From positions 20,391,120-20,455,119 of the forward strand of contig CM057235.1 in assembly GCA_029891385.1 (NCBI GenBank): a stretch of 64,000 bases of DNA. Direction: 5' to 3'. Below, in pieces: positions 12,050 to 25,463 of this stretch. How positions within the stretch are numbered: position 1 is the first letter of the stretch; each line of letters opens with the position of its first letter. Made by a program: the position numbers and the translations under genes. The notes below the pieces were generated by a model that had not been told where the DNA came from, did no database searches, and saw only the letters and a list, made by a program, of their open reading frames with translations. Source of the DNA: Erythroxylum novogranatense (lineage: Eukaryota; Streptophyta; Magnoliopsida; Malpighiales; Erythroxylaceae).

Positions 12050-12425
12050 TGTTGGACGGGTGGATTTAACTCCACGAAGGGACCCACTAACTCAGATCCG
12101 AGTGCGGTGGAGGACCCATCAACTTCAAGACCCGTTCAAGATGTTGTCCTCTTTGGTCATGGGTGAGCCACGGCTCAACCCATGACCTCAGTTTGTTCCA
12201 CTTTATGGGGCGCTCTCGCCATCGAGCCAATGACTCAATGGTGAGAGGCGTCTACATAAAGTGGAATAAAACCTTGAAGTCATGGGTTCGAGCCGTGGCT
12301 CACCCATGACCAAGAGGACAATACTGATTAATGAGGTACTGAAGTTGGTGGGTTTATCCACCCGGTACCTAGATCTGAAGTTGGTGGGTCCCCTTCGTGG
12401 GGTTAAAATCCACCCGAGTCCAACA
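12050..12425. mobile_element. Foldback MITE-like element, copy B
   Basis: It has the same termini and TTAA flanks as copy A and is separated from it by TTAA-AGCGCT-TTAA, so the two form an almost perfect palindromic junction (12023-12062). It also carries the GGTTCGAGCC B-box-like word. It is shorter than copy A because it lacks one internal module. Confidence 0.7.
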
Positions 12426-14149
12426 TTAAAATACTACCCACCTCATATCCATGCTAACAACTTGCTTTGTGCCTCAATTGCTCCAAAGCCTCCTTCTTTC
12501 CTCCAATTAAAATTTCCTAAACCAACTTAATCCAAATTCAACTTCATAAATGTCATAATTCATCAATTTAAACTTAGAAAACACTAATTCCACATAAAAT
12601 CAAGCTATCTAAATTATGAATTTTCAAAATCCTTCAAAATCCCCAAATTCCAAAATGCACCTAAACCAATCCACTCAAATTCAATATCATATTTAACTTA
12701 ATTACTCAAATTGAGCTTAGGAAACATCAATTCCTCACATATTCAAGCTATTTCAATCTCCAAATTTGAAAATCCCCAATTTTCAAAATTGGCCTAAACC
12801 AATTTACACAAATTTCATATCATAAATCACAATTTCTACACAATTGATTTCATATTTCACCAATTCATACTAGTATTGATGATCCTACACCATTAATTCA
12901 CAAAATCTCCAAATTTCAAATTAAGCCTAAACCCCCAATTTACAATTTTTCAAATTAAACTTCACCTAAAGCATAAACATCAAAATTGACTTAGGATATC
13001 TCAAATTCATCATTAATCCAAGCTATCTAAAGCATCAATTTCAAAAACCCCCAATTTCAAAATTTGACATAATCCTAATCACTCAATTAACCAAAATTAA
13101 ATCTCACTTAAGGCATAATCATCACAATTGACTTCATAAATCACATACCCATATCATTTTCCATGATTCTAAACCAAAGTTTAAGAAAAAAACTCAAAGA
13201 TTGAAATTTCTCTTACCTCTTTCTCTCTCTAGATTTTCGAAATTCCTAAGCTCCAATGGTAACTTCATCTTCTTTCTTCCCTTTCCCCTTGAAATCCATA
13301 CAAAACTCATGGTAGAAGCCTTAAAAATTCAAGAACTTACCTTCCCCCATCACCACCGATGCATCCTCTCTTCATTCTCTCCTTTCTTCTCTCTTTTTCT
13401 CTCTTGTTTTCTTTCTTATTTTTTTGCTGTATAAATCTGAATTCCAGATGCTTCATACGACAGCTATGGGCTGTGTTTCATGCCAGGTCATTAAAATGGG
13501 GGGAAAAGACCATAATGCCCCTCATTTAAGCAATATTCCACCACTGCCCCTGCACAGGATTTTGAAAAACTGACTATTTGTGTCCTGTTTTTAAGCATCT
13601 AAACGAAATAATTTGGATAAACTTTCTTCATGAAAATTGTTCCTCTAGATCATATGAATCCAACGCCACTGACCGCGCTCAATTCGGATCAGAAACGAAG
13701 AAGTTATAGCTGAAATACTATCGGACCTTCACAAAATCCGAGACTGAACATTAACATAACTTCAGTCCAGAAATTAACAATCTTAGGGATGAAATTAAAT
13801 TTCGATCCCTTCACAAGAGTTGTAGCCCTATATCTTAAATTTATTTTCCCTTAAGAATCAACTCAATCAGAGTTGTATAGCTCCCGAAAATCGCAAAATA
13901 CTGGACTATGTTTAGAAAATTATCCAACTTATAACCTATAACCAAATCTCTTACTTTGGTTCAATCAATCTCTTTCTATTTAATCTCCTAAAAATCATAA
14001 TTCTTCCTGAAAATGAAATTAATTGTCGTAGGAATCCAACGCTTTGAGAATCAAGTCAATCGGATGTCAGACGACAGAATTATAAGCAAAAGATTACAAA
14101 TGGGATCGGATTAAAAACAAAGTATCGGAACTTCAAAATCGAACTTTTC

Positions 14150-14790
14150 CAAAATCATATCTCTCGATCCTGAACTCGGAATTTGACAAATTTGGTGTCA
14201 ATAAAAAGATCAAAGGAAGCTCTACAACTTCCCTGAAATACTCAAAATCAAATTAGGTCTCAAAAGAGGTTGAAAACTAAATCAAAGATTCTGTCCAAAA
14301 CAGCTTTTCCTAAACGACTTCCCATTTTTAATCGCTCATAACTCCTAGCCCCGATATCGAAAAATTGCAAACTTTATATCAATGGAAAGATAAAAATATC
14401 ATCTAAAATTTTCATGAAGACCACTTATTCTAATTCAAACTAAATCCGTACGACGAGTGGTCTCGAAGCATAGAACACACAAATCTATACTTAATAGCAT
14501 TTTCAAAACCAAGCATATCTTCAGAAATTCATATCTCTCAATCCCGACATCGAAAATTAGCAAACTTTATGTCCACAAAAAACTCTCGACAGAGACTACA
14601 ATTTTCATGTTGATCATTTTCTCAAATTTTGCCTAAAATAAAAATTCAACTTTTTCTTCAAAAAGTCAAACTCCAAGCGAACTTTGACTGATCATAACTC
14701 TCACTTCCGATATCGAAAAATATCAAACTTTATGACTACAAAAAGCTCTTGACATAAACTACAAGTTTTCAGAAAATTATTTTCTCAAAT
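14150..14790 (-). repeat. Degenerate tandem modules inside the LTR-like insertion
   Basis: A motif of the form CATAACTC...CGATATCGAAAA...CAAACTTTAT recurs at about 14153, 14331, 14525 and 14690, spaced 165-194 bp. The modules are diverged and AT-rich and show no coding capacity. Confidence 0.55.
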
Positions 14791-15110
14791 TCTCCCAAAA
14801 TCAAAAAGTCAACTCTCAAGTCAAACATTTTATCTCCAAAAGTCAAACTTTCTAAATTCTTCAAATTTTCACACTTTTTCTTTTTAATTCTTGCTATTTA
14901 ACTTCATTTCAATCAACTCATCCACTTTCTTCTCATAATCTATATAAGTTCACTCAAATATCAAAGTCCCCAAAATTAAACAATTCTTTTCTCATAATTT
15001 TTTTTTCATCAAATTTCCTTAAATTCATAATTTTCTCACCAATTTCTTTCTCACTTAAATTCATTTTAATATTTCTAATTTTTATCAAAAGTTCGGGGTC
15101 CAACAATAGT

Positions 15111-16367
15111 AGCCAGTATGGATCTTGAATTACATCAAATGGATGTAAAAACTGCTTTTCTCAATGGAGAACTAGATGAAGAAATCTATATGGAACAACC
15201 TGAAGGTTTCATTAAGGCAGGTCATGAAAATAAAGTATGTCGTTTATTAAAATCAATTTATGGCCTAAAGCAGTCTTCAAGACAATGGTATATTCGTTTT
15301 TATAACGTAATCATTTCGTATGATTTTCAAATGATCGATGAAGACCATTGTGTGTATGTTAAAAGATCCAAAGATAAATTCGCGATTTTATCTTTATACG
15401 TGGATGATATATTGATTGTTTGTAATGACTGTGTGTTTCTTAAACAAATCAAAGAATGGTTATCATCTGAATTTGAAATGAAAGACATGGATGAAGCGGC
15501 ATACATTCTTGGAGTCAAGATTTTAAGAGATAGTTCAAAGAAATTGTTATCGCTTTCTCAAGCGATGTATATTCAAAGAATTCTTGAACGATTCCGTATG
15601 TAGATTGCAAACCAATTGATAATCCTATTGCTAAGAATGAAGGCCTTAGTAAAAGAAATTGCCCGTCAACGCCACAAGAAAGGAAACAAATGAAGAATGT
15701 TCCCTACATTAGTGCAGTTGGAAGTCTTATGTACGCAATGATGTGTACAAAACCAGATATTTGTTATGCTGTTGGGATGGTAAGCAGATATCAGTCAAAT
15801 CTAGGCCAAGCACATTGGAAAGCAGTAAAGAGAATATTGAGGTATCTGAAGGGAACCGTGGACTATGCATTGTGTTATCAAGGCAATGATTTATGTATAC
15901 AAGGATATCTGATGCATCGGGAGGAGATTTAGATGAAAGAAAATCTACCTCGTGATATGTATTCTTACTAAACCATGGAGCAATATCATGGAAAAGTAAA
16001 AACAATCTGCGTTGCATTATCCACAATGGAAGCTGAATTTATAGCGTTCTCAACTACAAAGACAAGAGGTCTGTATGGCTTCATCGATTCCTTGTGCATT
16101 TGGGAGTCACTAAAAGCGAAATTAATCCAAAGGACCATCAACTGTGATAGTCAAGTCGCAATCGCTTATACAAAAGACCTCAAATTTCATTGTAAGACAA
16201 AGCACATAGATACTAAATACAATTATGTGAAAGATATAGTTGCACGAGGAGAAGTGAACATGAGATATATATCTACGCGAGATATGATAGCTGACCCAAT
16301 GACAAAGCCAATTTCTAGAGATGTATTTATTGGGCATGTAAAGTCACTAGGACTGCGTAGATGTTGA
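15111..16367 (+). pseudogene. Ty1/Copia pol, RT C-terminal part to RNase H (degenerate)
   Basis: The RT resumes with QMDVKTAFLNGEL and includes the catalytic motif YVDDILIV (about 15399). It ends in a stop at 15601-15603. The connection and RNase H follow after frameshifts: AVGSLMYAM, then ALSTMEAEF (about 16012), then the typical Copia end DPMTKPISRD and LGLRRC before the stop at 16365. Stops and frame changes make it inactive. It is the right-hand part of the element that begins at 1, separated by the insertion at 10998-15105. Confidence 0.88.
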
Positions 16368-17700
16368 AATGTACTGATAAAACATTTCTCTATGTATGTT
16401 CACTCAGTTTAATGTCACTTGTTTGGATGTATGATGAAGATTATACATTGTGTATCATTTGATTCATGAATATATGTGTTTTATGTATAAATATATTTTG
16501 AGATGAATCATAAGTATATGAGACAGATTATAGATTGGTCCTCTCACACGGGAAATCACCTCTAGTGTTTATGGTTGATAGAGATAAGGCATGTTTAAAG
16601 TTTGTTATATAGGTGATAATTGAGAGCGCGAAACTTAAACCATAGATGCCGCAAGGAAATTGGTTCAAAGTGATTTAATAATCACTATATCTGTCTTACG
16701 TTGCCAGATGTGAATTCTAAATAAATTTGTGAGTAGATAAGTGAACTCAAGTTAAACATTGAGTATGTTTGAACTATCATCTGTACGGTATTTCTTGATT
16801 AAAAGATGTTCAAGTCAAACAAAGTGGGTAAATACCGTAGCACATGACTCGTACCATGTGTGCTCAACTGACCACAAATGGGATTAATGTAAGTAACAAG
16901 ATCTCATCTTACATTGTGTGAGACCGTTGAGGTTAAGAAGAACATCATCATATACCCTTATGACTCTTGTTTCATTCTTGAGAATTGAATTTAAGGTTTG
17001 CTACTTTAGATTATTGCCGAGAGATCATGTATGATGCGATCTTATGGAATAATTCTAGGAAAGCTAATTAAATTTAATTTAAAAGAGAATTGAGAACAGA
17101 GGAAGGTCATTTAATTTAGCTCATTGACTCACATAAAAAAGTATTCATAGATGGTCATCGTCTCTTTAGTAGAGAACTTGAATACAGTCATGACTCAATA
17201 AACTAAATGAGATCAAAAGGAAAAAATGCAAATGCGAGATATGACCTAGGGTATAGCATACAATGTCTACTCAAGGACTCATAAGTCCTAGGATCAATTC
17301 GTTAAATCGAGATGTCATATACTCCTAACAGATGTATGGCAATGTGCTCTTGTCGTATGCTGGTCACACTGGTTATTGAACGAGTATGAGTACTGCAGAG
17401 TTTTTTTTGTTTTAAACCACTCATGTGTGAGTGAGAGATGATGGTTTTCTTCCACCCATGATGGGTCTAAACAATTCACGTGCAAGAATAACTGCTAATG
17501 GTAGTTATTCTCATGTTGTCTTTAAAAGGCAAAGCCAACGGTTTGAAATATGAGGACTTCATGTATTTTCGTTTTGGAGATAGAAAAACGTTGGATTGCA
17601 GACTCTGTGTTCCTTAACCGGTAAAAACATAAACAAGTATCAAGTATGTATATTTGTTTTTCCATGCATATAATCGATCCTATAAGTTTATGATCTGTTC
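16368..17700 (+). mobile_element. Copia 3' non-coding region, 3' LTR not resolved
   Basis: This follows the Copia stop codon directly and has no open frame of note. A purine stretch GTGAGTGAGAG at 17429-17439, followed by TGATGG, could mark the polypurine tract and the start of a 3' LTR. The 5' LTR is outside the window, so this cannot be confirmed. Confidence 0.4.
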
Positions 17701-20009
17701 ATAGATTATCTAACAAAATATTACACTATTATTAAGACCATGACTATCTAATTATAAAGTGCAATAATTTCTAAAAAGATAATAACATTTGAATGAAAAA
17801 TTTTCTTATTTATCATCATTTTGAACATAATGTTAAATGATACTTTGTTTCAACGAAATCATCATCACCAATGAGAAGAACATAACTAACCTAAAGTTAT
17901 AGACTAAACGCGATCTCAATAACAAAAGTTCATGTTAAATAGTAATCAAGTTTATATATATATATATATATATAATTTTACTCATAAGAATTGGATTAAA
18001 GGAGGTCTAATTTGATGATTTGGTGTTAAATTGCCTATAATTTAACATTAAAGGAGCTCTTCTCAATTATCATTAGATAGGCCTGAGGTCGCTCAATTGC
18101 CTATGAGGGAACTTAAATACGTATCTGCATGTAATTCCTTTTCACTCCATCCTTCTAACTGTTGAAGATGAACTCTTCAATTTATTAGATTCTGTCATTG
18201 GGATTGAGGAGACGTCTCTATAGACGTCTTATTTTTACATATGATATGTTTAGTCTTGTCCTTGTGCCCTAACATCTACACACGCTAGGTTCTCCTTGAA
18301 TAACCATCAAGAACTCTCTCTTATATATTTCTGTGAAGTACACTGAATAGTTCAAAACAATCACTCAAATGTCTCCACTTTCCAAAAAAAGAACCAAGCA
18401 ACTGGATCATAAGATGTTCTAAAGTCATTTAGAACATGTTAGAAAGTCATTTATACCATGTTGTTTATAATCTTCATCATTTATGCTAAAATGCTTATGG
18501 AATGGATTCTTCTAGGATGTTTATACCAATTAGCTAGAAGTTGCACTAAGCTAAAGACTTTTAAGTCTTAAAGCAATCCATGCAATGTTCTAAAGTAGAG
18601 GGACTTCAAGTAGCCAAAGTTTCTAGTTGTTAAGGTTAATGAATATCCTAAAAGTGCATTGATTCTGAGAATTGATTGCAACGACTTAGTGACTCAGAAC
18701 TTTCATTAGTAGAGGAACGAGAAAGGTTCGGATTTAAGCATTCGATATTCATTTCTTACTTTTGAAGAGCTTAGTGTAGTGGTTCGTGAATCGTATACGC
18801 ATCTCTTATTTTGAAATAAAAAAAAATCATATACAAAGGTTACTTTTCATTCTATTGAAGAGTATAGTGAAATAAAAATTCAAGTGTGATCACTTGGACA
18901 TAAAGTAGGTCCAAGAAGATCAAAACTTTAATAGGATTTATAATTATCTTGTGTCTCTCTTCACTTTATCTTTATGCTTGCCATACTAAATCGAATATAA
19001 CATACACTAGATATCAATCATAACCAAGTAAAGTTAATATACTAATACATCAATATGAATTATTTTAATTAATGAAATATGAAAATCAAAGTTAGTAATT
19101 TATACTTGTTTTATTGATACTTTTAAAAGGTCTTAGAAAGGGTTATGTAAGTGTTAAAGATGGAGAATGACTTTAAAGTCATTTTTAAAGGCTTACAACC
19201 TAACGTGGCATCTATCAAAAGGCTAAAGATGTGTACACACTTCCACGTAAGAAATTAATGGAATGCGTCCTAACTTAAGAGATAAGATTAAAGTAGGCAA
19301 AAAAGGAGGAAGCTCCTAACAAAACTAAAAGTAGTACAGTAAGGTTTACAAAGATGACGGTAAAGATAATTAGGAGCAAAACTACTTTAAATGGGAGTGA
19401 TAGTGGAGATATAACCCTCATCATGAAGAAATTGACGAAACTATTAGAATGGGAAGTTATAAAGTAGAAAGGAACTCAAAGGTGAGCACAAATCTGAGTT
19501 TAAGAAGAAAAATAAATTCATTAGCTATGAATCCTATAAATTGTAACGTATTAAGTCTTAAAGACCTACATGCAAGGAGAACGATAAGTATGAGAAAAAT
19601 GAATGAGAAAGAAGAAATGTTGAGATTCTACATGGAATGACAAGTGATTGTAAAAAATGAATCTTTCAAACGTAAATATATCAATACAAGTTTCATGGTA
19701 CATGAAAGTAATGTAAATCCAAAACTTGAATTTTTCAACGATGATGATGATGAAATAGAGATTTTGACTAAAAGAGGAAGAAATTTTCTTTCATTACAAA
19801 GATTGTTATGCAAAGAGGAAGAAATTTTAATTTTAAAAATTAGATCAAACATCGAACCGTTAAAGAAACATTTTAAGGTTTAGGTGTTCAACTGGTACTA
19901 AATCTTTATAAAACCAAAGTGTAATAAACAATAAGTAAAAGTTATAAAAAATTGAAATCTTTTCCAAGATTTGATATATCTAAAAATCAAAAGTTTAAGT
20001 ATGTTTAAA
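17701..20009. other. AT-rich intergenic DNA with a TA microsatellite
   Basis: No gene recognised. A (TA)n run lies at 17953-17974. Short open frames near 19449-19883 have lysine- and asparagine-rich translations of low complexity and no recognised domain. They are probably chance. Confidence 0.5.
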
Positions 20010-20460
20010 GGACACTTATAAATTATTCTAAACAAAATTATTTATCTATGTTAAATTATTAATTAATAACTTTTAATTGTACTTTTTACACCTACTTCTT
20101 TAAAGTTTAAACATCACTCTTTACATTACTATTAAATTATCCTAAACAAAATTACTTATCTATACTAAATTTCTAATTAATAACTTTTTAGTTTCCTTCT
20201 TTAAATATACTTCTTTAAAGTTTAAGTATTACTCTTTAAAACACCTAAATTATCATTTAAAAATTCTTTATCTATACTAAACTACTAACTAATAATTTTT
20301 AAGTGTCTTTCTTTCAATGTACTTCTTTAAAATTTAAATATCACTCCTTAAAATAATCTAAAATTATCTTAAATAAATTTCCTTATCTATACTAAATTAC
20401 TAATTAATAATTTTTGGTATATATCCTTTTAAAATATACTTCTTTAAATTTTAAATAAAA
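20010..20460. repeat. Tandem repeat, period about 114 bp, four copies
   Basis: The core TTATCTATACTAAAT, followed by TAATTAATAA, recurs at 20041, 20155, 20267 and 20382. The copies are AT-rich and moderately diverged. The repeat lies in intergenic DNA with no adjacent gene. Confidence 0.8.
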
Positions 20461-23400
20461 TTTTCTTTTACTTTAATCAACAAATACTAATATTCTTAAT
20501 GTCCCAAAATAATTAAAATTGTATCTTCTACTTATTTTTAAGTTTACTATTTATTTCAAGTATGATGTAAAATATAACATAATAAATTATTTAAAAAATA
20601 ATTACAATTTATTAAAACTTATTGTCTATTCTTCAAAACTAATGTACAACACTAAGACTAGACAACACTTTTCTATCAAGCTAAATGTGACAATCAAAAA
20701 GACAAAACCAGCACATAAAAGCTAAAGGAATGTCCCATCCCATAAATATATCTTCCACGTTTATCAAGTCTCAAGCTATAAATCTTAATGCTTGAAGCTC
20801 CATCTAATTAAAGTATTAAAGAAAAACTATTCAATCTTTTATTAGTAGCAAGAAAAAGACATATGGCTCTTTTCCCCTTTGGACCTTTGGCAGTTCATTT
20901 GTTCTCTATATAGAAGGCAATCTACTGGAGGTTTTGAAAGGCTCATCACTAAACATAAGTGGTAGAAATCAAGTTTCTCGCTTCTTTTGGATTTCTCTTC
21001 TTCCCTTTGGTGCTTCATTTGATCTCTATCTTTGTAATATCTGAGTTTTGCAATTTCTCTTTGTATGTTGTGAAGGTTTCTTATTATATTCTTGATCTCC
21101 ATCTGCGATTTTGCATGTTAAGGAAGATTCCAACTTGCTCTGATGATTGAACTGCATTGGGTATGTAATTTCTTTATAATTATTTCTCTGATATTACCCG
21201 ATTATTACAATGCTTTATTTCCTTATTTGGTTTCATAATTCTCTAATTCTCCATTGATATTTGATTACTGGACTGATAGAGTGATTACTGGACTGATAGA
21301 GGGATAATTGGTTCTCCATTCACTTCATGAAGCAGATCTAGAAGTGACTTGTTAGAGAAATCTTGATAAAACTTCAAAAGGAAGACTGCTTGTGCCTGTT
21401 GGTGACCTATCACAGGAAAGAAGAGGAATGCTTACTTATGATTCTTTATAAGTAAGAGAAAAAAAGGTTAGTCTATTGTTTAACCATTCGGTTTTAATTC
21501 ATAACTGTCAAAAACAAAAATTGAACCAGAAATTAAATCAATTTGAGCTTAATTTGGTCTAATCGGTTAGTCTGGTCTGGTTTTAAAATCATTGAAAATG
21601 TTATTAGAATTAAGAAGTTAAGTAAGATATTTTCTTGAATTTGTAATGAGCTTGATGGTAATGAATAAATAAGTACAAGTTGTTACATGAAAATGCCAAT
21701 TTTAATAAGGAGATCATTGATTTAAAGTCACTCTTAGAAAATTTACTAAAGATAAAGACAACCTTTACATCTTAGATGGACTTAATAAACCTTCAATTAT
21801 AAATTTGGCGCAGTTACATAACTACCAATAACAATTGAAATCTATTTTTATGATAGAAAAAAATTTATATAAGCTTTAAGCATTGTATAAAGTACAACTT
21901 GAAAACATTCCATCCATGTTTAGGTATATGAATGATCACTATGCCCATAAATCAACTTTTAAGGGACAATCAAAAACCAAGTACCATATGCCTATAAATC
22001 AACTTTTAAGGGATAATCAAAACTAAGTACCATATACTAATAAACATATTATAAACTTAGAAGAATTAAAGTTCTTAAACTAAAATTTAAGGTAAGAGCT
22101 ACAACATATCTCATCCTACTATAGGTCATTATATAAGTTGAAGAGTATAACGATATTATATATAATATGTCCGTCATTATAATAATAAGAGGGTCATATA
22201 ACATTTACATACCTACATTAGACCTAAACATATATAAATGCAATATTTCTCAATCTCACACTCATATGAACACAAACATTACTAAATGAAAGGCATTTCT
22301 TATGTTTAATGTTAGTGATAACAAAATAAAATAAATTTAAAAATTCTTTGAAATTTTATTAAAATTAAAATCTTCATTATTTTAACGAAACTAAGAAGAA
22401 TGTTCCAATTAATATGGAGATCCAACTAAAATGAAAAGAAATCTATCAACTTATTTGCTAGTTAATCTAAAGATAAGTCATTTCATTATTAAAAAACTTA
22501 AATTTGAAGTTTTTTTAAGTAGTATATTTCAAATGAAAATTAGTACAAGAAATAATCAATTCTCTAAACCAACAAAATGACTAAGTGAAAAACAATATAC
22601 TAACTAATAAGCATTGGATAACTATAACGCAAGTTGAATCAGTGTCCTTAGACAATCAATAGAATTGGTAAGGAAATCAGCTGCCCTTAGAAAATCAACC
22701 ATAAAAATTGCCTTATATGAAGATTAAGGTAGTTAATTGCCTCCTAAAGAATCTATAGATCACAAATTTTGCTTTCATACAAGACTTCGTTTGTAAATGG
22801 TTATCATCAATATCTTGTTTAAATTATATGTCTATGAATGAAGATTCATGGTAGAGGAAAAAACGAGAAAGGGTGTTTAAGTTCCAAAAGTTAATTTAGT
22901 CAAGTTATGACTACTAGATTAATTTATTATGAATATTAGTGAAAGTTTAATTCACCTTAGTTTTAAACTCTCAAAAGTAAGCTTATATTGAGGGTATATA
23001 TACTTGTATAATTTTTAAATTAGAAACGATTATAGTTCAAATTTATTACAAGTCTTATTATAAGCAAATTGAGGGAACCAATTGTAGTGATTTTCTTTTA
23101 CTTATTGACGAACATGTCGATTAAGGGTGAATCTTCACCTAAGAGAAGCAAGACAATTATATTGAATTACTCTTCATTTATGAAGAAAGATTTTTGTACA
23201 GTGGCTCCTATTTACCTTATTAGAGTATAACAATGGATTCTAAATCTCAAAAAGAACTTAGAGAGTGGACAAAAGCATTTAAAAAGACACAAACTATTCT
23301 AAATCATTATATAGTATCTCTATCTCTCTCCTCTATTCAATAAGTTATTTATGCAATTAAACATAGTATCAGAGAATGTAATTAAGGGCTTGAAACAATC

Positions 23401-23734
23401 TAAAGAACCTCGTAGCCTTTATATATAGTAAAAACCAATTACATAAGGAAAGTTAATCTTGAGAAAAAATAGGAAATTATATTGGTATGTCTTTTCTTAA
23501 TACCCCCTTCAGGTTAGAGCATACATATCATAAGCTTGGCGAATAAAAATAGGAATTGTATAGAAATAGTTAAGTAAGCCAATAAAGAATTTGTCATCAT
23601 AAATTAATTAGGGAGACTATTACATTATTCTTAATTGTAGTGATTTAAAAATTCTCTAGTTAGAGTCAATTTAGATTTGAAAATGATATTTTCAGATATA
23701 AATTGTAAATCAATTACTAATTAGCAAAAGTAAA
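20461..23734. other. AT-rich intergenic DNA with two short tandem duplications
   Basis: No gene recognised. A perfect 20-bp unit GATTACTGGACTGATAGAG(T/G) is doubled at 21263-21302. A 47-bp unit containing AAATCAACTTTTAAGGGA is doubled at 21941-22033. A small open frame at 20959-21150 looks hydrophobic but has no recognisable family. Confidence 0.5.
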
Positions 23735-25160
23735 CACGATTGAACTTAAATAAAGTAGACGCTAATTTCATACTCGATGTCCAATTAGAACATTTGATGT
23801 TGAAAGGATTAAATTATACATTATAATATTCCATAGACAATTAAGACAAATTACTTTGATATTGTTAATAATTAGGTGGTTATGACATATTACTAGACAT
23901 CAATCTTGACATATGATTATAATTATTTAATTAAAATTTTAAAGATAAATTAAAACGTGTTTAATTTGTTTAATTCTAATTATGAATTAGAATTATCAAT
24001 TATAGTTATTGCCACCATATTAGAAACCTAACAAACATAAAAAGCATTTAAAGAGAAAAGTTAATTTAAATTAAATTAGAATTCATTTTGAAGTTTAAGA
24101 AACTTCAAGGATCAAATATGTGATATTTGATTTTATCAAGATTAAATTATAATTATAATTAATTTATTATTTAATTGTAATTATTAATTTCATTGTAATT
24201 TAAAAAACTCTATAGTGTTTTTCTACAAGAGTCAACACTCTTGTCTTTTCCTCTATAATGTAAAGTTCTTGTTTTTTTTTACTTGGAAGTAGGGATGACA
24301 GTGGATTTTCAACTCGATTAACATCCGTACTACTCAACCCGAAAAAATGGATATGGAGGCTAAAAAATAGATTTTAAATAGATTTTAAATGGATGTGGAT
24401 ATGGATTTGGATATGAGTCTAGTAATAACCTGAACCATGGATACCCATATCCTACCCTTTTTATTAAATCTATTTTTCTATTTTTCTTAAATATTTATGG
24501 TTAAATATAATAAAATATTAATATTTTATGAGAAAAATAACTTTAAAATCTCCACTTTACTCTTCAAGACTCACATTTTTCATCATATTTTATTTTCTTA
24601 TAGGATGATAATAATGCAAATGATATGGAGTTGGAGTTTTGAATGTTATGGAGTTTTCAAAAGACAATTTGAAGCTTTGATTATTTCAATCTTTATTCCA
24701 ATTCTAAATTGTAAAAATGTATGTTGTCTTTGTACTAGACATTATGATTTTTATTATTCCAATTTTATGGTTTTAATACATATAAATCAAAATCTTGACT
24801 TATTATTATTAAAGTAATTTTGATTTGAAGCGCTCAGTAAAATTTGCTCTTTATATTTTATATTTAAAAGTTATATTTTTATGTGTTACATAACCTGATG
24901 GATATCCAAAAACTCGAATAACCCAATGGATTTAGATATGGGTAGTAAATCATAAGAACTGATGGATATGGATATGGGTTGAGTCATAAAAAATGGATAT
25001 AGATATGGGTAGAATAAAACCCGAACCGAGCCCTACCCATTGTCATCCCTACTTGGCAGATACTATTAAAGGTTGAACATACAAACAACTCATGGTTGCA
25101 TACTCTAGAAGAGAAAAGTTATGTGGATTTCTAAATTAGGTATGTTTTAACCCTTTAATT
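23735..25160 (+). mobile_element. Copia-type LTR fragment, family copy i, containing a hAT-like MITE
   Basis: The order of landmarks matches family copies at 45760, 48057 and 55313: a segment like GACATCAATCTTGA...TATGATTATAA, then TAATTCTAATTATGAATTAGAATTAT, then a TATTAAAGGTTGAACA-like box. The 5' part is missing, so this is an old truncated LTR. It is split by the hAT-like element at 24290. Confidence 0.6.
24290..25051. mobile_element. Non-autonomous hAT-like MITE (762 bp)
   Basis: The terminal inverted repeats are TAGGGATGACA and TGTCATCCCTA, matching the general hAT end pattern. The 8-bp flanks CTTGGAAG (24282-24289) and CTTGGCAG (25052-25059) agree at 7 of 8 positions, and 8 bp is the hAT duplication length. 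Subterminal regions are dense in ATGGATATGG and its complement. A 106-codon frame inside (24497-24817) does not resemble a transposase. Confidence 0.8.
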
Positions 25161-25463
25161 TTTATTCATATTTTTCGCTTATTCAATAAAAAAGACCCTT
25201 TAAGAAATTGTAAATTTTTTTCATTACCATAGTAATTTGATCATTATTCCTTATATTATTATAAAATTCTCCTTTAATTATTTATCATGAATCAATTACA
25301 TGATTATTATTGATTTGATAACTTATTAAAGCTTCAAAATATTTTTTTTATAGATCTACCTAATATAAATTAGGGTATATTTGATTGTGGTTATTGTTTG
25401 TATTACATACCTATCCTTTGTTTTAAAGCTTCTGGAAAAACTTGTTCGAAGTTCCTAGTATTT

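Larger units (their letters stand above)
10998..15105 (-). mobile_element. LTR-like insertion in Copia RT, minus orientation, probable solo LTR (4108 bp)
   Basis: It begins TGTTGGGACC and ends GGGTCCAACA, and is flanked by the duplication ATAGT (10993-10997 and 15106-15110). Removing it and one copy of ATAGT restores the Copia RT frame. Read on the minus strand, the start (TGTTGGACCCCGAA) resembles the Gypsy LTR start at 107, so it is probably a related long LTR. No coding domain, primer site or polypurine tract was found, which favours a solo LTR. It carries an inverted duplication at one end and two foldback MITEs. Confidence 0.75.

Noticed and set aside
18180..18240. GAGACGTCTCTATAGACGTC as a palindromic regulatory site
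   Set aside because: The two halves do not form a complete inverted repeat, and no gene is adjacent.
24497..24817. 106-codon frame inside the hAT-like MITE as a possible transposase
   Set aside because: It has no hAT dimerisation or catalytic motif and a composition typical of AT-rich chance frames.
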